Below, piece by piece: positions 42,332-51,585 of a DNA stretch of 64,000 nucleotides. Positions within the stretch are counted from its first letter, which is position 1; every line of letters starts with the position of its first letter. A model generated the notes under the pieces. The model was given only the letters and a program-made list of their open reading frames with translations. It was not told the origin of the DNA and searched no databases. Location: assembly GCF_003336665.1 (NCBI RefSeq), contig NZ_QPIJ01000002.1:1-64000 (forward strand), in the 5' to 3' direction. The position numbers and the translations under genes were made by a program. This DNA comes from Vreelandella rituensis (GTDB lineage: Bacteria; Pseudomonadota; Gammaproteobacteria; Pseudomonadales; Halomonadaceae).

Positions 42332-42413
42332 CCCGCGCCCTGATCGTGTTTGCTGCTGGAACCGATTGGCTGTTTCTCAAGTTCAAGCTTTTCAAGTTCA
42401 AGCTTGCCCAAGC

Positions 42414-43805
42414 TCAATCCAGCGCCACCACCTTGCCGGGATTCAGCAGGCCCTTGGGGTCGAGGGCGGTTTTCATGCGTTTCATCAGGGCGATTTCCTC
42501 GCTGGAGCGGGTAATACTCAGGTAATCGCGTTTTTCGAGGCCGATGCCGTGTTCCGCGGAAATGGAGCCGCCATACGCTTTCAAAGGGTGGTAGACCAGT
42601 TGCTCGACCTGGCGACGGCTTTCAGGACTCTCGTCTCTCACCGTTATCATGATGTGCAGGTTGCCATCGCCGAGATGGCCGAATACCACTATCTTTGCCG
42701 CTTGGGGCCACTGCGCCTTTAGATTCTGTTCCAATTGCTCGGCGTACGCTTGCATATGCGGAATCGGCAAACTGACGTCGTAGGAAAACATCGGCTTCAG
42801 CTCTTTCACCAGGACTTCGATGTCTTCTCTTATCGCCCAGATGACCTGGCGCTGGGCACGGGAACTGGCCAGTACCGCATCGGTGATCAAACCGGCTTCC
42901 AGCGCTTTCTCCAGTATCAGCGAAAAGTCCTCGGCATCGCGTTCCTCGTCCAGGCCCAAGGTTTCGATGATGGCGTAGAAAGGCGAGTCATCCGCCAGCA
43001 AGGGGGTATGCTTGCCGCTCTCGGTGGTCATCAGCCTGTAGTGGTTGTTCCATAACGCCTCGAAGGCGCTGAGGCTATTGGCAAGCTCACGGGAGACAAA
43101 GCCCAACAGCCGGGTCAAGGCATCGAAGGAGGGCACCGCGACCAAGGCGGTCTGCTCGCTGGGCATGTAGGGCTGTAGCCGCAGTACGGCCCGCGTGACG
43201 ATGCCCAAGGTACCTTCGCTGCCGATAAACAGCTGCTTCAGGTCGTAGCCGGCATTGTTCTTCAGCATTTTGTTCAACGAGCTGACCACGGTGCCGTCGC
43301 TGAGCACGGCTTCCAGCCCCAGGACTTGCTCGCGCATCATGCCGTAGCGTATGACCCTGATGCCCCCGGCGTTGGTGGCAATGTTGCCGCCAATGGTGCA
43401 GGAACCCCTGGCCCCGAGGTCGAGCGGAAACTGCATGTCGATCTCGCCTGCGGCTTCCTGCACATGCTGAAGCGTCACCCCGGCCTGAACCTGAATGGTG
43501 AAACCCACGGAGTCGATCTCTTCTATCCGGTTCATCAACTCCAGAGAGACCACCAGCTCGTCAGGGCTCGCCTCTCCGCCATGCACAACGCCGGTCATGC
43601 CGCCATGGGTCACCACCGGCTGATCCGCCTGATAGCACAAGGCCATTACCTTGCTCAGCTGTTCGGTGGTGCGCGGCCTGACAATCGCCTTGGCGCGACA
43701 AGGCGCACCGGTAAACCAGTCTACGCTGCGCTGCGAGACATCGTTACCCAGCAGCATCCCCTCGGGGCCGACTATCGCCACCAGGTCGTTCAGTAACTTG
43801 TCCAT
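42414..43805 (-). CDS. FAD-linked D-2-hydroxyacid dehydrogenase (GlcD/D2HGDH-like)
   Basis: A 463-aa vanillyl-alcohol-oxidase-fold flavoprotein. The PCMH FAD-binding half has TTEQLSKVMALC, VVTHGGMTGVVHGG, GARGSCTIGGNIATNAGG and GYDLKQLFIGSEGTLGIVT. The C-terminal FAD-oxidase domain has HLGDGNLHIMI (metal/substrate His) and SAEHGIGLEKR, ending DPKGLLNPGKVV. Such enzymes oxidise D-lactate, glycolate or D-2-hydroxyglutarate and pass electrons to the chain or ETF. It stands alone with no iron-sulphur partner, favouring a D2HGDH/D-LDH type over glycolate oxidase. Surrounding TRAP genes probably import the acid. Confidence 0.88.
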   Translation of the reverse strand: MDKLLNDLVAIVGPEGMLLGNDVSQRSVDWFTGAPCRAKAIVRPRTTEQLSKVMALCYQADQPVVTHGGMTGVVHGGEASPDELVVSLELMNRIEEIDSVGFTIQVQAGVTLQHVQEAAGEIDMQFPLDLGARGSCTIGGNIATNAGGIRVIRYGMMREQVLGLEAVLSDGTVVSSLNKMLKNNAGYDLKQLFIGSEGTLGIVTRAVLRLQPYMPSEQTALVAVPSFDALTRLLGFVSRELANSLSAFEALWNNHYRLMTTESGKHTPLLADDSPFYAIIETLGLDEERDAEDFSLILEKALEAGLITDAVLASSRAQRQVIWAIREDIEVLVKELKPMFSYDVSLPIPHMQAYAEQLEQNLKAQWPQAAKIVVFGHLGDGNLHIMITVRDESPESRRQVEQLVYHPLKAYGGSISAEHGIGLEKRDYLSITRSSEEIALMKRMKTALDPKGLLNPGKVVALD

Positions 43806-44130
43806 TTCTTGTTCCTGTTCCTGTCATAGCTTTCGCTTTAGCGGGCTACGCCATTGGTAGAAAGGTTTGGTAGAAAGGCCCGGCAATTTCGCCAGCCGTT
43901 TACAACTTCCACCAGGGGCATGCCATCAATGGTAAACACTTGCAGGCTAGCGCTAACCGTCATCACGCTCAAGCCCAAGATCTATAAAGATTTTTTGGAT
44001 AAACGCCACGAATAGCGGAATAAAAATAAGTAATTTGTGCCGCAAGTTCGATGTGATATAGATGAAGCCCCAAGAAGACAATAACGCCGCGATTGCACAC
44101 GACAAGAAAAGCCAACCCTCAGGAGCCCAT
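43806..44130. other. Divergent promoter region between dehydrogenase and second TRAP operon
   Basis: About 325 bases with no supported gene. The part at 43970-44060 is AT-rich (AAAGATTTTTTGG, AATAAAAATAAG) and suits a promoter for the TRAP operon. No clear operator could be assigned. The frame upstream of the GTG at 44131 is open to 44062, but the signal peptide and ribosome site favour the later start. Confidence 0.45.
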
Positions 44131-45174
44131 GTGAACAACCTCGCCCGTTTCACCCCTCACCCCGTATCCAACACTACCGTTACCGGTCGGTTCAAACAGT
44201 TAACGCTTTCCCTCGCCTGTGCGGGTCTGTTCGGTTTACCCCTAGCCGGCCAAGCCGAGGAAATCGCCCCCACCACCCTGCGGCTTGCCCATGTGGTAAA
44301 TACAGAAGATACCTACCATATCGCCGCCGAGCGATTCCAGCAGCTGGTCAGCGAACACACCGATGGGGCGGTAACCATAGAGATATTTCCCAACGCCACC
44401 CTGGGTGACGAGCGCACCCTGCTGGAAGGCATGCAGATCGGCACCGTCGATATGGGCGTGATCACCAACGGGCCGGTGGCCAATTTCGTGGATGAGTTTT
44501 CCGTCTTCGAGTTGCCGTTCCTGTTTCCCTCCTCTGAGGCCGCTTATGGTGTGCTGGATGGCGAGATTGGCCAGGAAATCCTGGGTAAATTGCAGGAAGT
44601 CAACCTCAAGGGGTTGGCATACGCCGAACGCGGATTTCGCAATATCACCAATAGCCAGAATGCGATCAATGAGCCCGCAGATCTCGACGGCCTGACGCTG
44701 CGCGTCATTGAGAACGAGGTCTACGTCGACACATTCCGCGAACTCGGAGCTAACGCCGTACCCATGGCGTGGACGGAAGCACTGACCGCACTGCAGCAGG
44801 GCACCATTGATGGCCAGGAAAATCCGGTCAATGCCATCCACGCCTTCAACCTGGCAGAAACCCAGGACTATCTCACCATGACGCGGCACATCTATGCGCC
44901 AGCGATCTTCATCATGGGCCTGCCGGCCTGGAATGGCCTTCAGGAGGAACTCCAGGACATCGTGCTTGACGCCGCGAAGGAAGCCTCCGCCCACGCCAGA
45001 GAACAAAATGCCGTCATGGAAGCCGAACAGTTGGCCGAACTGCGCGAGGCGGGCATGGACATCAATGAAACGCCCGATATCCAGTCATTTCAGGCAGCCG
45101 TTGCGCCGGTCTACGACACGTATGGCGACAAGTTCGGTGACTATCTGCAGCGAATTCAGGAAGAAGTAAACTAA
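44131..45174 (+). CDS. dctP: TRAP transporter substrate-binding protein (DctP family)
   Basis: A 347-aa periplasmic binding protein. The GTG start at 44131 has AGGAG five bases upstream. A long n-region then leads to the hydrophobic LTLSLACAGLFGLPLAG and cleavage after GQA. The mature part is very close to the stand-alone copy at 40248 (ATLGDERTLLEGMQIGT, GVITNGPVANFVDE, AERGFRNITN, FRELGANAVPMAWTEALTALQQG). Divergence is mainly at the ends. The dctQ start follows the stop directly, so this is the partner of the DctQM permease. Confidence 0.92.
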   Translation: MNNLARFTPHPVSNTTVTGRFKQLTLSLACAGLFGLPLAGQAEEIAPTTLRLAHVVNTEDTYHIAAERFQQLVSEHTDGAVTIEIFPNATLGDERTLLEGMQIGTVDMGVITNGPVANFVDEFSVFELPFLFPSSEAAYGVLDGEIGQEILGKLQEVNLKGLAYAERGFRNITNSQNAINEPADLDGLTLRVIENEVYVDTFRELGANAVPMAWTEALTALQQGTIDGQENPVNAIHAFNLAETQDYLTMTRHIYAPAIFIMGLPAWNGLQEELQDIVLDAAKEASAHAREQNAVMEAEQLAELREAGMDINETPDIQSFQAAVAPVYDTYGDKFGDYLQRIQEEVN

Positions 45175-45693
45175 GTGCCTGCCCACACCCATCCACTGGT
45201 GCTTTTCCTGCAGCGTATCGAGCGGGGCGTTGACGCCGTCATCGAGCCCACGGTTTTCTTGGGCATGGCGGCGTTGATCGGGGTGATCACCCTGCAGATC
45301 ATTTCCCGGGTGCTGTTCTCCGCCGTGGGCTGGACCGAGGAAGTCGCCCGCTTTCTGCTGGTGTGGATCACCTTTCTGGGCGCCACCCTGGCCTTTCAGC
45401 GCGGTCGGCATATCGCCGTGACATTCGCCGTGGACGCCCTGCCTGGGCGGCTGCGCCAAGTCGCCCGTATTGCCGCCACCCTGATAGTGCTGGCCTTCAT
45501 GGTGGCGCTAGTGGTGATCGGCTATCGCTACATGCAGGTGCAAAGCTTTCAGAAGTCGGCGTCGATGCGACTCTCCATGACCTACGTTTACGCCGTGATT
45601 CCGCTTAGCGCGGCCCTGATGGGCTGGTACGCCCTGGTCGATCTCTTGGAGCTATGGGTGGATGGCGAGCAACTTGAGGAGCCGAAGCCATGA
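45175..45693 (+). CDS. dctQ: TRAP transporter small permease DctQ
   Basis: A 172-aa inner-membrane protein with four hydrophobic segments (VFLGMAALIGVITLQIISR, FLLVWITFLGATLAF, RIAATLIVLAFMVALVVIG, VYAVIPLSAALMGWYAL). W-T-E-E-V-A-R-F before TM2 and the GRHIAV turn are typical DctQ features. It starts with GTG immediately after the dctP stop and overlaps dctM as ATGA. Confidence 0.92.
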   Translation: MPAHTHPLVLFLQRIERGVDAVIEPTVFLGMAALIGVITLQIISRVLFSAVGWTEEVARFLLVWITFLGATLAFQRGRHIAVTFAVDALPGRLRQVARIAATLIVLAFMVALVVIGYRYMQVQSFQKSASMRLSMTYVYAVIPLSAALMGWYALVDLLELWVDGEQLEEPKP

Positions 45694-46952
45694 CGCTGCT
45701 ACTGTTCGGCCTGTTTTTCGGCTTCATGCTGCTGGGTGTGCCTATCGCCCTGGCGATTGGCGCCAGCACCCTGGTCGCCCTGAGCCAGGCCGGGGTGCCC
45801 TTGATGGTGGTCACCCAGCAGATGTTCCAGGGCATCAATTCGTTTGCCCTGGTGGCGATTCCCATGTTCATCCTGGCCGGCGACTTGATGGCCCAGGGCA
45901 AGGTCAGCGAGCGGCTGGTCAACTTCGCCGACTCCCTGTTCGGCTTTCTGCGCGGCGGTTTGTCGGTGGTCTCGGTGATGGCGGGGATGTTCTTTGCCGC
46001 GATTTCCGGCTCCGGGGCGGCGACCACGGCGGCAGTGGGCTCGAGCCTGGTGCCGGAGCTGCGCAAGAAAGGCTACGACCCGGCCTCCGCCGCCAGTTTG
46101 ATTGCCGCCAGCGGCACCATCGGGGTGGTGATTCCGCCTTCGGTGCCCATGATCATCTATGCGGTGATCGCCCAGCAATCGGTATCCAAGCTCTTCTTGA
46201 GCGGTTTTTTGCCGGGGCTGGCCATGGGGTTAGGGTTGATGGCGATTGCGATTACCCAGGCGTACCGGCGTCAATACCCCAAGGGCACCCCGCTTTCTCT
46301 GGCAACCATCTGGCGCACGCTGAAAAGCGCCAGCTGGGGGTTGATGACCCCGGTGATCATTCTGGGAGGAATATTTTCGGGCATCTTCACCCCCAGTGAA
46401 GCGGCGGTGGTGGCGGTCAACTACGCCCTGCTGGTATCGCTATTCGTTTATCGCGATCTCAAGCTGGGCGATGTGTATCGCATCCTGATTCGCTCGGCGA
46501 TGACCACCTCGGTGATCATGCTGGTGATCGCCACCTCGGCGGTGCTGAGCTGGACGCTTTCCAGCTGGCAGGTGCCCGGCGCCATCGCGCAAGCGGTACT
46601 CTCCATCTCCACCAACCCCTACGTGATCATGCTACTGGTGGTGGGGGTAATCCTTTTGACCGGGGTGTTCATCGAAACCGCCAGCGCCCTGATCATTCTG
46701 ACGCCGGTGTTGCTGCCGCTGGTGCTTCAGCTGGGCATCGACCCGATTCACTTCGGTTTGATCATCGTGGTGGGGCTGGCGATCGGCATGATCACCCCGC
46801 CGGTGGCGATCAACCTTTATGTGGCGTCATCGGTCACCCAGCTGCCCCTGGAGCGCATTACCCGGGCGATCATTCCCTACTTGCTGGGGTTGATCAGCGT
46901 GTTGCTGCTGGTGGTGTATGTGCCGATTCTCGCCGGCTGGTCGGGGGCTTGA
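45690..46952 (+). CDS. dctM: TRAP transporter large permease DctM
   Basis: A 420-aa inner-membrane protein with about 12 hydrophobic helices and the two repeated ion-binding regions of DctM: AISGSGAATTAAVGS near residue 92 and the later ITPPVAINLYVASSV. NSFALVAIPMFILAGDLM and IPPSVPMIIYAV are further signature blocks. It couples Na+ flow to uptake of the DctP ligand. Sodium coupling is the norm for TRAP systems and suits a halophile. It is the last gene of the operon. Confidence 0.94.
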   Translation: MTLLLFGLFFGFMLLGVPIALAIGASTLVALSQAGVPLMVVTQQMFQGINSFALVAIPMFILAGDLMAQGKVSERLVNFADSLFGFLRGGLSVVSVMAGMFFAAISGSGAATTAAVGSSLVPELRKKGYDPASAASLIAASGTIGVVIPPSVPMIIYAVIAQQSVSKLFLSGFLPGLAMGLGLMAIAITQAYRRQYPKGTPLSLATIWRTLKSASWGLMTPVIILGGIFSGIFTPSEAAVVAVNYALLVSLFVYRDLKLGDVYRILIRSAMTTSVIMLVIATSAVLSWTLSSWQVPGAIAQAVLSISTNPYVIMLLVVGVILLTGVFIETASALIILTPVLLPLVLQLGIDPIHFGLIIVVGLAIGMITPPVAINLYVASSVTQLPLERITRAIIPYLLGLISVLLLVVYVPILAGWSGA

Positions 46953-47163
46953 ATACCCGATCAAGAGAGTCGGATACGCCATTCAAAAAACAAACAAAGT
47001 CTAGCTTTCTATAACTCAGGTTAACGCCTGCAACCAACCGTACGGTGCACAGTGAAGGTGTGGTGGCCATGGAAGGCTCTCGAGGCCTGTGAAGGAAAGC
47101 GCGCGACACACAGGGAAGGGGAAAAGGCCTGCCACAACCTTTACGATTGCTCTGACCATCACC

Positions 47164-47187
47164 TGCCCGGTCAGGGCAATTTTTTTA
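47164..47187 (+). terminator. Terminator after the TRAP operon
   Basis: TGCCC-GGTCA-GGGCA (47164-47178) followed by AT and a T-run to 47187 on the plus strand. It sits about 210 bases after the dctM stop and abuts the stop of the convergent acyltransferase fusion. The 46953-47163 gap has no gene. Confidence 0.7.
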
Positions 47188-47188
47188 T

Positions 47189-49834
47189 TCAGCGCTTAGC
47201 CAGCGCAGCCACTTCATCATGCACAAGCCTGGCAATCGCCTGTTCATCACCCTTGAAGCGCTCGGGGTCGATAGGCTCGCCAATCACCACCCTGACCCGT
47301 TCGCGCTTCGGCATGCGCCGCCCCGGTGGCAGTGCCTCCCAAGTTCCTTCGATCCATATGGGTATCACCGGCACCGGCTTGGCGCACAATACCAGCCCCA
47401 TGCCCGGCTTGAAGGCTTGCAGGTTGCCATCGAGCGAACGCCTGCCTTCGGGAAACCAGACCAGGCTATAACCACGTTCCAGACAGGTTACTGCAAGCGC
47501 CAGGCTGCTGCGTGGCGCAGTGCCGGGGTCGATAGGCAACACCCGCGCGCAGCGGCTTAACCAATGCGTCACCGGCCCGGAAAACAGCATGCCGGTCCAG
47601 CCCGCCCAGTAAAGCGATTCCAACTGATGACGGTCGAGTATCCGTGCCAGCACCAAGGGGTCGAGCAAGCTTAGATGGCGCGGGGCGATCAGATACCTGC
47701 CCTTGGTGGGTATGTTACCGCGCACCTCCAAGTCCATGAACAGATAACTGATGGCTCGCGCCAGTCCCAATAGCACCACACCGGTCGTTCGTTGCAAGGC
47801 GCTGCGCGGCGCCAGCATCGCCTTCTGGTCGTCATTGAGCATGTCTTCCGGTTGGCCGAGCGAGGTCAAAAAATCCTCCCCGGCTTCATCGGCGCCGGAA
47901 GCCCCCGCAGCCTCGTTGAGCAGGTCGCGCACATTCTGTACCCGGGAAATGGCGGCATCGTCCAAGTCGATCCCGGCATGCTCGCGCAGCGCCAGGGTCA
48001 AATCCACCCAGCTGAGTGAATCGATGTCCAAGTCCCGTGCCAGGCTGCTGTCCGGGGTAAGGCGAATATCATTGAACCGCCTGGCCAGATAATGCCAGGT
48101 CTTCTCCGCCGCCGGGTCGGAGAGCAACTGCTGATCCTCCGGGGCCATGGCTTCCGGGGTGATCGGTTCGGGCGCGGCCGGGGAGGTTTCGTCAACGTTA
48201 CCCAGGCTCTCGAACAGCGCCTTCAATTTATGGCGGCGCAACTTGCCCAGGCGGGTGCGGGGCAGGGGGTCGAGCGTGATACGCAGTTCCCCCGGGCGGT
48301 GGTGGCTGGGCAGCTCGCGGGCCGCTTCGTTCACTGCGCTTTCGACGGCCCGGGGCAGGTCTTCGCCGCTGGCTTCATGCAGCAGGTCGGGCTCCGGCAC
48401 CACCGCCGCCGCCAGGCGATCCTTATGCGCGAGCACGCCAGCTTCGCGGATCTTCGCGGAGGCCGTCAAGGCCTTTTCGACGCGTTCGGGATCGACGTTT
48501 TCGCCGCCGGAAAGCACGATCATCGCCGACTTGCGCCCCTGGATGTACAAATAGCCGTCCTCATCCAGCCAGCCGACATCACCGGTATGAAACCAGCCCT
48601 GGTCATCGAGGGCTTCCCGGGTCTTTTCCGGCAGGTTCCAGTAGCCACTGAAGACGTTGGGGCCACGCGCCAGTATCTCACCCTTTTCGGAAATTCTCAG
48701 CTCGACCCCGGGCAAGGCGGCGCCGGCGCTTTCAAGGCGAACGCTCTCGGGCGGGTTCATGGTCAGAATCGGTGAGGTCTCGCTGAGCCCGTAGCCAGTG
48801 GCCACATCCCAGCCCAGCCCTTGCAGCCTGGCGCCCAGTTCAGGGTCGAGCGCGGCGCCCCCCGCCACCATCAGGCGTAGGCGCGGGGCAATGCGTTGAT
48901 GAAGCTTGCCGAACAGACGTTTCCCCAACTGCCAACCAAAGCGTCGGCGGGCGACAATCGAAAGCTTGAGCAACCCTGAAAACACTTCAGCCGCCAGTTT
49001 TCCGCGCCCGGCCACGCGCTCGTGCAGCGCATTCCAGATCGCTTCATAGAGGCGGGGAACCGCCAGCATCAGGGTGGCGTCACCCTCGCGCAGCGCCCGG
49101 ACAATCTGCGGTCCCACCAACGAGAAGGGAATGATGATCGGTGCGCCAAGGGTCAAGGGAATCAGAATCCCCACGGTAAAGGGATAGACGTGGTGAAACG
49201 GCAAGGGCACCAGGATGCGATCACGACTGTCCGCCAGATTTTGCGTGCGCAGCGCTTCCACGTTGCTGGCGATGTTGAAATGGGTCAGCGGCACGCCCTT
49301 GGGGGGTCCGGTGGTACCGGAGGTATAAAACAGTGCCGCGACATCCTCCACCCGCGCGCGAATCGGTATCGGTTCGGCTTCCAGTAACCTGGCCCAAGGC
49401 TCGGCTCCGACTTCGTCCTGAGCGTCATCGAGAGATTCGTCATCGAGCACAAACAGCCTCACCTGCTCTTCGATCTCGGCCAGACGAGGGCGCAGCGCCC
49501 GGGTGGTAATCGCGAAATGCGGCTCGCAATCGTTCAGCGCATGCTGCATATCTTCGCCGGGCATCTGGGTATCCAGCGGTACCACCACGCCCCCGACATG
49601 CAGGATGCCCAGCGCCGAGATGATCCAGTCGACACTGTTGGGGGCCAGCATCACCACCCGGTCACCGCGTTTCAGCCCTTGCTGCTCCATGCCGCCGGCG
49701 AGACGTGCGCAACGTTCGAATACTTCCTGGCGACTGGTGGTGTCGAGCGTTTCTCGCCCCAGCTCGACGGCGGCGGGATGCTGTTCATCCACCTTTGCAG
49801 AGGCCAGCATCTGATTGAGCGTGGTGACATCCAT
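47189..49834 (-). CDS. Acyl-AMP synthetase / acyl carrier / 1-acylglycerol-3-phosphate acyltransferase fusion
   Basis: An 881-aa three-domain protein. Residues 1-540 are an AMP-binding acyl-CoA/ACP synthetase: ALFYTSGTTGPPKGVPLTH (P-loop), TGYGLSETSPI, and the GWFHTGDVGWLDEDGYLYI hinge. Residues about 570-660 are a carrier domain with DLDIDSLSWVDL, the phosphopantetheine serine site. Residues about 690-881 are an LPLAT acyltransferase with PRHLSLLDPL (H-x4-D) and WFPEGRRS. The protein could activate a free fatty acid, hold it on its own carrier and transfer it to a lysophospholipid, as Aas does without a built-in carrier. It stands alone. Confidence 0.88.
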   Translation of the reverse strand: MDVTTLNQMLASAKVDEQHPAAVELGRETLDTTSRQEVFERCARLAGGMEQQGLKRGDRVVMLAPNSVDWIISALGILHVGGVVVPLDTQMPGEDMQHALNDCEPHFAITTRALRPRLAEIEEQVRLFVLDDESLDDAQDEVGAEPWARLLEAEPIPIRARVEDVAALFYTSGTTGPPKGVPLTHFNIASNVEALRTQNLADSRDRILVPLPFHHVYPFTVGILIPLTLGAPIIIPFSLVGPQIVRALREGDATLMLAVPRLYEAIWNALHERVAGRGKLAAEVFSGLLKLSIVARRRFGWQLGKRLFGKLHQRIAPRLRLMVAGGAALDPELGARLQGLGWDVATGYGLSETSPILTMNPPESVRLESAGAALPGVELRISEKGEILARGPNVFSGYWNLPEKTREALDDQGWFHTGDVGWLDEDGYLYIQGRKSAMIVLSGGENVDPERVEKALTASAKIREAGVLAHKDRLAAAVVPEPDLLHEASGEDLPRAVESAVNEAARELPSHHRPGELRITLDPLPRTRLGKLRRHKLKALFESLGNVDETSPAAPEPITPEAMAPEDQQLLSDPAAEKTWHYLARRFNDIRLTPDSSLARDLDIDSLSWVDLTLALREHAGIDLDDAAISRVQNVRDLLNEAAGASGADEAGEDFLTSLGQPEDMLNDDQKAMLAPRSALQRTTGVVLLGLARAISYLFMDLEVRGNIPTKGRYLIAPRHLSLLDPLVLARILDRHQLESLYWAGWTGMLFSGPVTHWLSRCARVLPIDPGTAPRSSLALAVTCLERGYSLVWFPEGRRSLDGNLQAFKPGMGLVLCAKPVPVIPIWIEGTWEALPPGRRMPKRERVRVVIGEPIDPERFKGDEQAIARLVHDEVAALAKR

Positions 49835-49923
49835 TGACCGGGCGACTCCTCGCTTTTGGAATGGCTACTTAGTCCTAACCCTAGTCAAGCCTGGTCACCA
49901 TCGCCATATATCATCAGACTGGC

Positions 49924-50154
49924 TCAACGCTGGGCTTGGCGCGCCTTGTAGCGCCGACGCGCGATACGCACCAGGGGCACCAGAGCGGCGCCACCCACAG
50001 CGACAAGCCCCAGAAACAGCCAGTGCGAGGGATGGCCGGTATGGCTGTGGACTTCCGTGGGAGCATGGCCGGAGTGGGAGCTGGCCACGCTGGCCAATAC
50101 CAGTGCGAAAAAGCCCAGCAGCGAGCGGGAAAAGACATTTTTCACCAGAGTCAT
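49924..50154 (-). CDS. Small His-rich membrane protein next to ureG
   Basis: A 76-aa protein starting MTLVKNVFSRSLLGF at 50154 with AAGGA seven bases upstream. It has an N-terminal hydrophobic segment that may be a signal peptide, an exposed His-rich stretch (SSHSGHAPTEVHSHTGHPSHW) and one membrane helix (LFLGLVAVGGAALVPLV), with a basic tail. It is the last gene of the urease cluster, 60 bases after ureG. The histidines suggest metal (nickel) binding at the outer face, but it is too short to be a HupE/UreJ permease and I do not recognise a family. Confidence 0.7.
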   Translation of the reverse strand: MTLVKNVFSRSLLGFFALVLASVASSHSGHAPTEVHSHTGHPSHWLFLGLVAVGGAALVPLVRIARRRYKARQAQR

Positions 50155-50163
50155 CACGTTTTC

Positions 50164-50199
50164 CTTGTATATATTTTGTATATATTTTGTATATAAACC
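50164..50199. repeat. AT-rich tandem repeat between ureG and small membrane gene
   Basis: TTGTATATATTT is repeated nearly three times at a 12-base period (50164-50199) in the gap after ureG. It stands out in a GC-rich operon. It could be a slippage-prone tract affecting expression of the downstream small gene, or a binding site. Confidence 0.7.
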
Positions 50200-50213
50200 G
50201 TATATAGAAACCA

Positions 50214-50849
50214 TCAAGCCGTGGCGGCGGCCGTGGGACGCCGCTCGTCGAGCATGCCCTTGTCGAGAATGAAGCGGATAATCTCCTCAAGGCCCACGCC
50301 GTCATACAGGTTGGTGAACACGAAGGGCCGCTCGCCGCGCATCTTCTTCGAGTCGCGCTCCATCACCTCCAGTGACGCATGCACCTGCTCGGCGATATCG
50401 ATCTTGTTGATGATCAGAAGATCCGACTTGGTGATGCCCGGCCCGCCCTTGCGCGGAATCTTGTCGCCGGCGGAGACATCGATCACGTAAAGCGTGAGAT
50501 CGGAAAGCTCGGGGCTGAATGTCGCCGAGAGGTTGTCGCCGCCGGACTCCACCAGCACCAGCTCCAGGTTCGGATGGCGCCCCTGAAGTTCGTCGATGGC
50601 CGCCAGGTTCATGGAAGCGTCTTCGCGAATCGCGGTATGCGGACAGCCCCCGGTCTCCACGCCCAGAATCCGGTCGGCGGCCAGGGCATCGTGCTTGAGC
50701 AAAAAATCGGCGTCTTCGCGGGTGTAGATATCGTTGGTCACCACGGCGATGTCGTAATAATCGCGCAGCGCCAGGCACAGCTGCTTGAGTAGCGCCGTCT
50801 TGCCCGAACCCACCGGGCCGCCGACGCCGATGCGTAAACAATGTGTCAT
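50214..50849 (-). CDS. ureG: Urease accessory GTPase UreG
   Basis: A 211-aa SIMIBI-class GTPase that drives nickel delivery into urease. The start at 50849 gives [21 protein letters not shown] with the P-loop. The frame upstream to 50960 lies over ureF and has no family resemblance. Further motifs: [33 protein letters not shown] (nickel-binding Cys-Pro-His), ESGGDNL and [10 protein letters not shown] (NKxD). It forms the complex UreF-UreD-UreG at the apo-urease. Confidence 0.96.
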   Translation of the reverse strand: MTHCLRIGVGGPVGSGKTALLKQLCLALRDYYDIAVVTNDIYTREDADFLLKHDALAADRILGVETGGCPHTAIREDASMNLAAIDELQGRHPNLELVLVESGGDNLSATFSPELSDLTLYVIDVSAGDKIPRKGGPGITKSDLLIINKIDIAEQVHASLEVMERDSKKMRGERPFVFTNLYDGVGLEEIIRFILDKGMLDERRPTAAATA

Positions 50850-50871
50850 GTGTCTCTCCTGATGGTTCTCT

Positions 50872-51585
50872 TTAGCTTCTGAACAGCCGTGAATATTGGG
50901 TTTCGTGCAAGGCACTGGCGAGTGCCAGGCCGGGCAGCACCGGGCCAAGGTCGTCGTCATCCAGTGCCAGCGCCTTGTCTACCGCCGCAACCAGCTGGGG
51001 TCGTAGCCGTTCGACCAGCCGCTGGGCACTGGTATGCCCCAGCGGCAGCGCCTTGCAGGCCACCGCCAGCTGGTTTTCCAGCCAGGTCCAGGCAAAGCCG
51101 AGCAAGGTCTGGCGAATCGACACCCCGCGCATCTGGGCCGTCCAGGCGAAAACCGTGACATAGCCCGTCCCGGCGGGAAGCTCGGGCTCGCTGGGTAGCA
51201 GCTCAAGGCTTTCCAGCAGGCGCTTGAGCGAGGCGCCCAGGCGGGCATCCTCCGCCGCCAGTTCGGCGGTTTCGCGGTTGGCGCAGAGCCAGGCATCCCA
51301 TTCGCTCAGGGCGCTGGCATCGCCTTTCACCCAGGCACGTTGCAGACGTACCAGCACCGGCAGCTCACAGCGGGTCAGGCCGTCTTCCAGCACGCCGGAA
51401 AGCCAGTCGCCCAGGCTTGCTTCATTCGTCACCCAGCCAAGCTCGAAGGCACTTTCCAGGCCTTGGGAAAAAGCGAAAGCTCCGATGGGCAGCGCCGGGC
51501 TGACCAGTTGCAGCAGACCCAGCAGCGCCAGATCGTCGCTTTGGCTTTCTAGCACGGCAAGCTCAGTGGGCATGGTGGTGCTCAT
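50872..51585 (-). CDS. ureF: Urease accessory protein UreF
   Basis: About 237 aa. [24 protein letters not shown] is the UreF signature, with helices through to the conserved C-terminal SRLFRS end. UreF links UreD to UreG and acts as the checkpoint in nickel loading. The start is either the ATG at 51585 (MSTTMPTEL) or 51573. Both overlap the His-rich ureE end. A long frame upstream of these is a shadow of ureE. Confidence 0.92.
   Translation of the reverse strand: MSTTMPTELAVLESQSDDLALLGLLQLVSPALPIGAFAFSQGLESAFELGWVTNEASLGDWLSGVLEDGLTRCELPVLVRLQRAWVKGDASALSEWDAWLCANRETAELAAEDARLGASLKRLLESLELLPSEPELPAGTGYVTVFAWTAQMRGVSIRQTLLGFAWTWLENQLAVACKALPLGHTSAQRLVERLRPQLVAAVDKALALDDDDLGPVLPGLALASALHETQYSRLFRS

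Noticed and set aside
44242-45006. Minus-strand open frame opposite the second DctP
   Set aside because: Antisense shadow. A similar shadow occurs opposite the paralogous DctP, as expected from shared codon usage.
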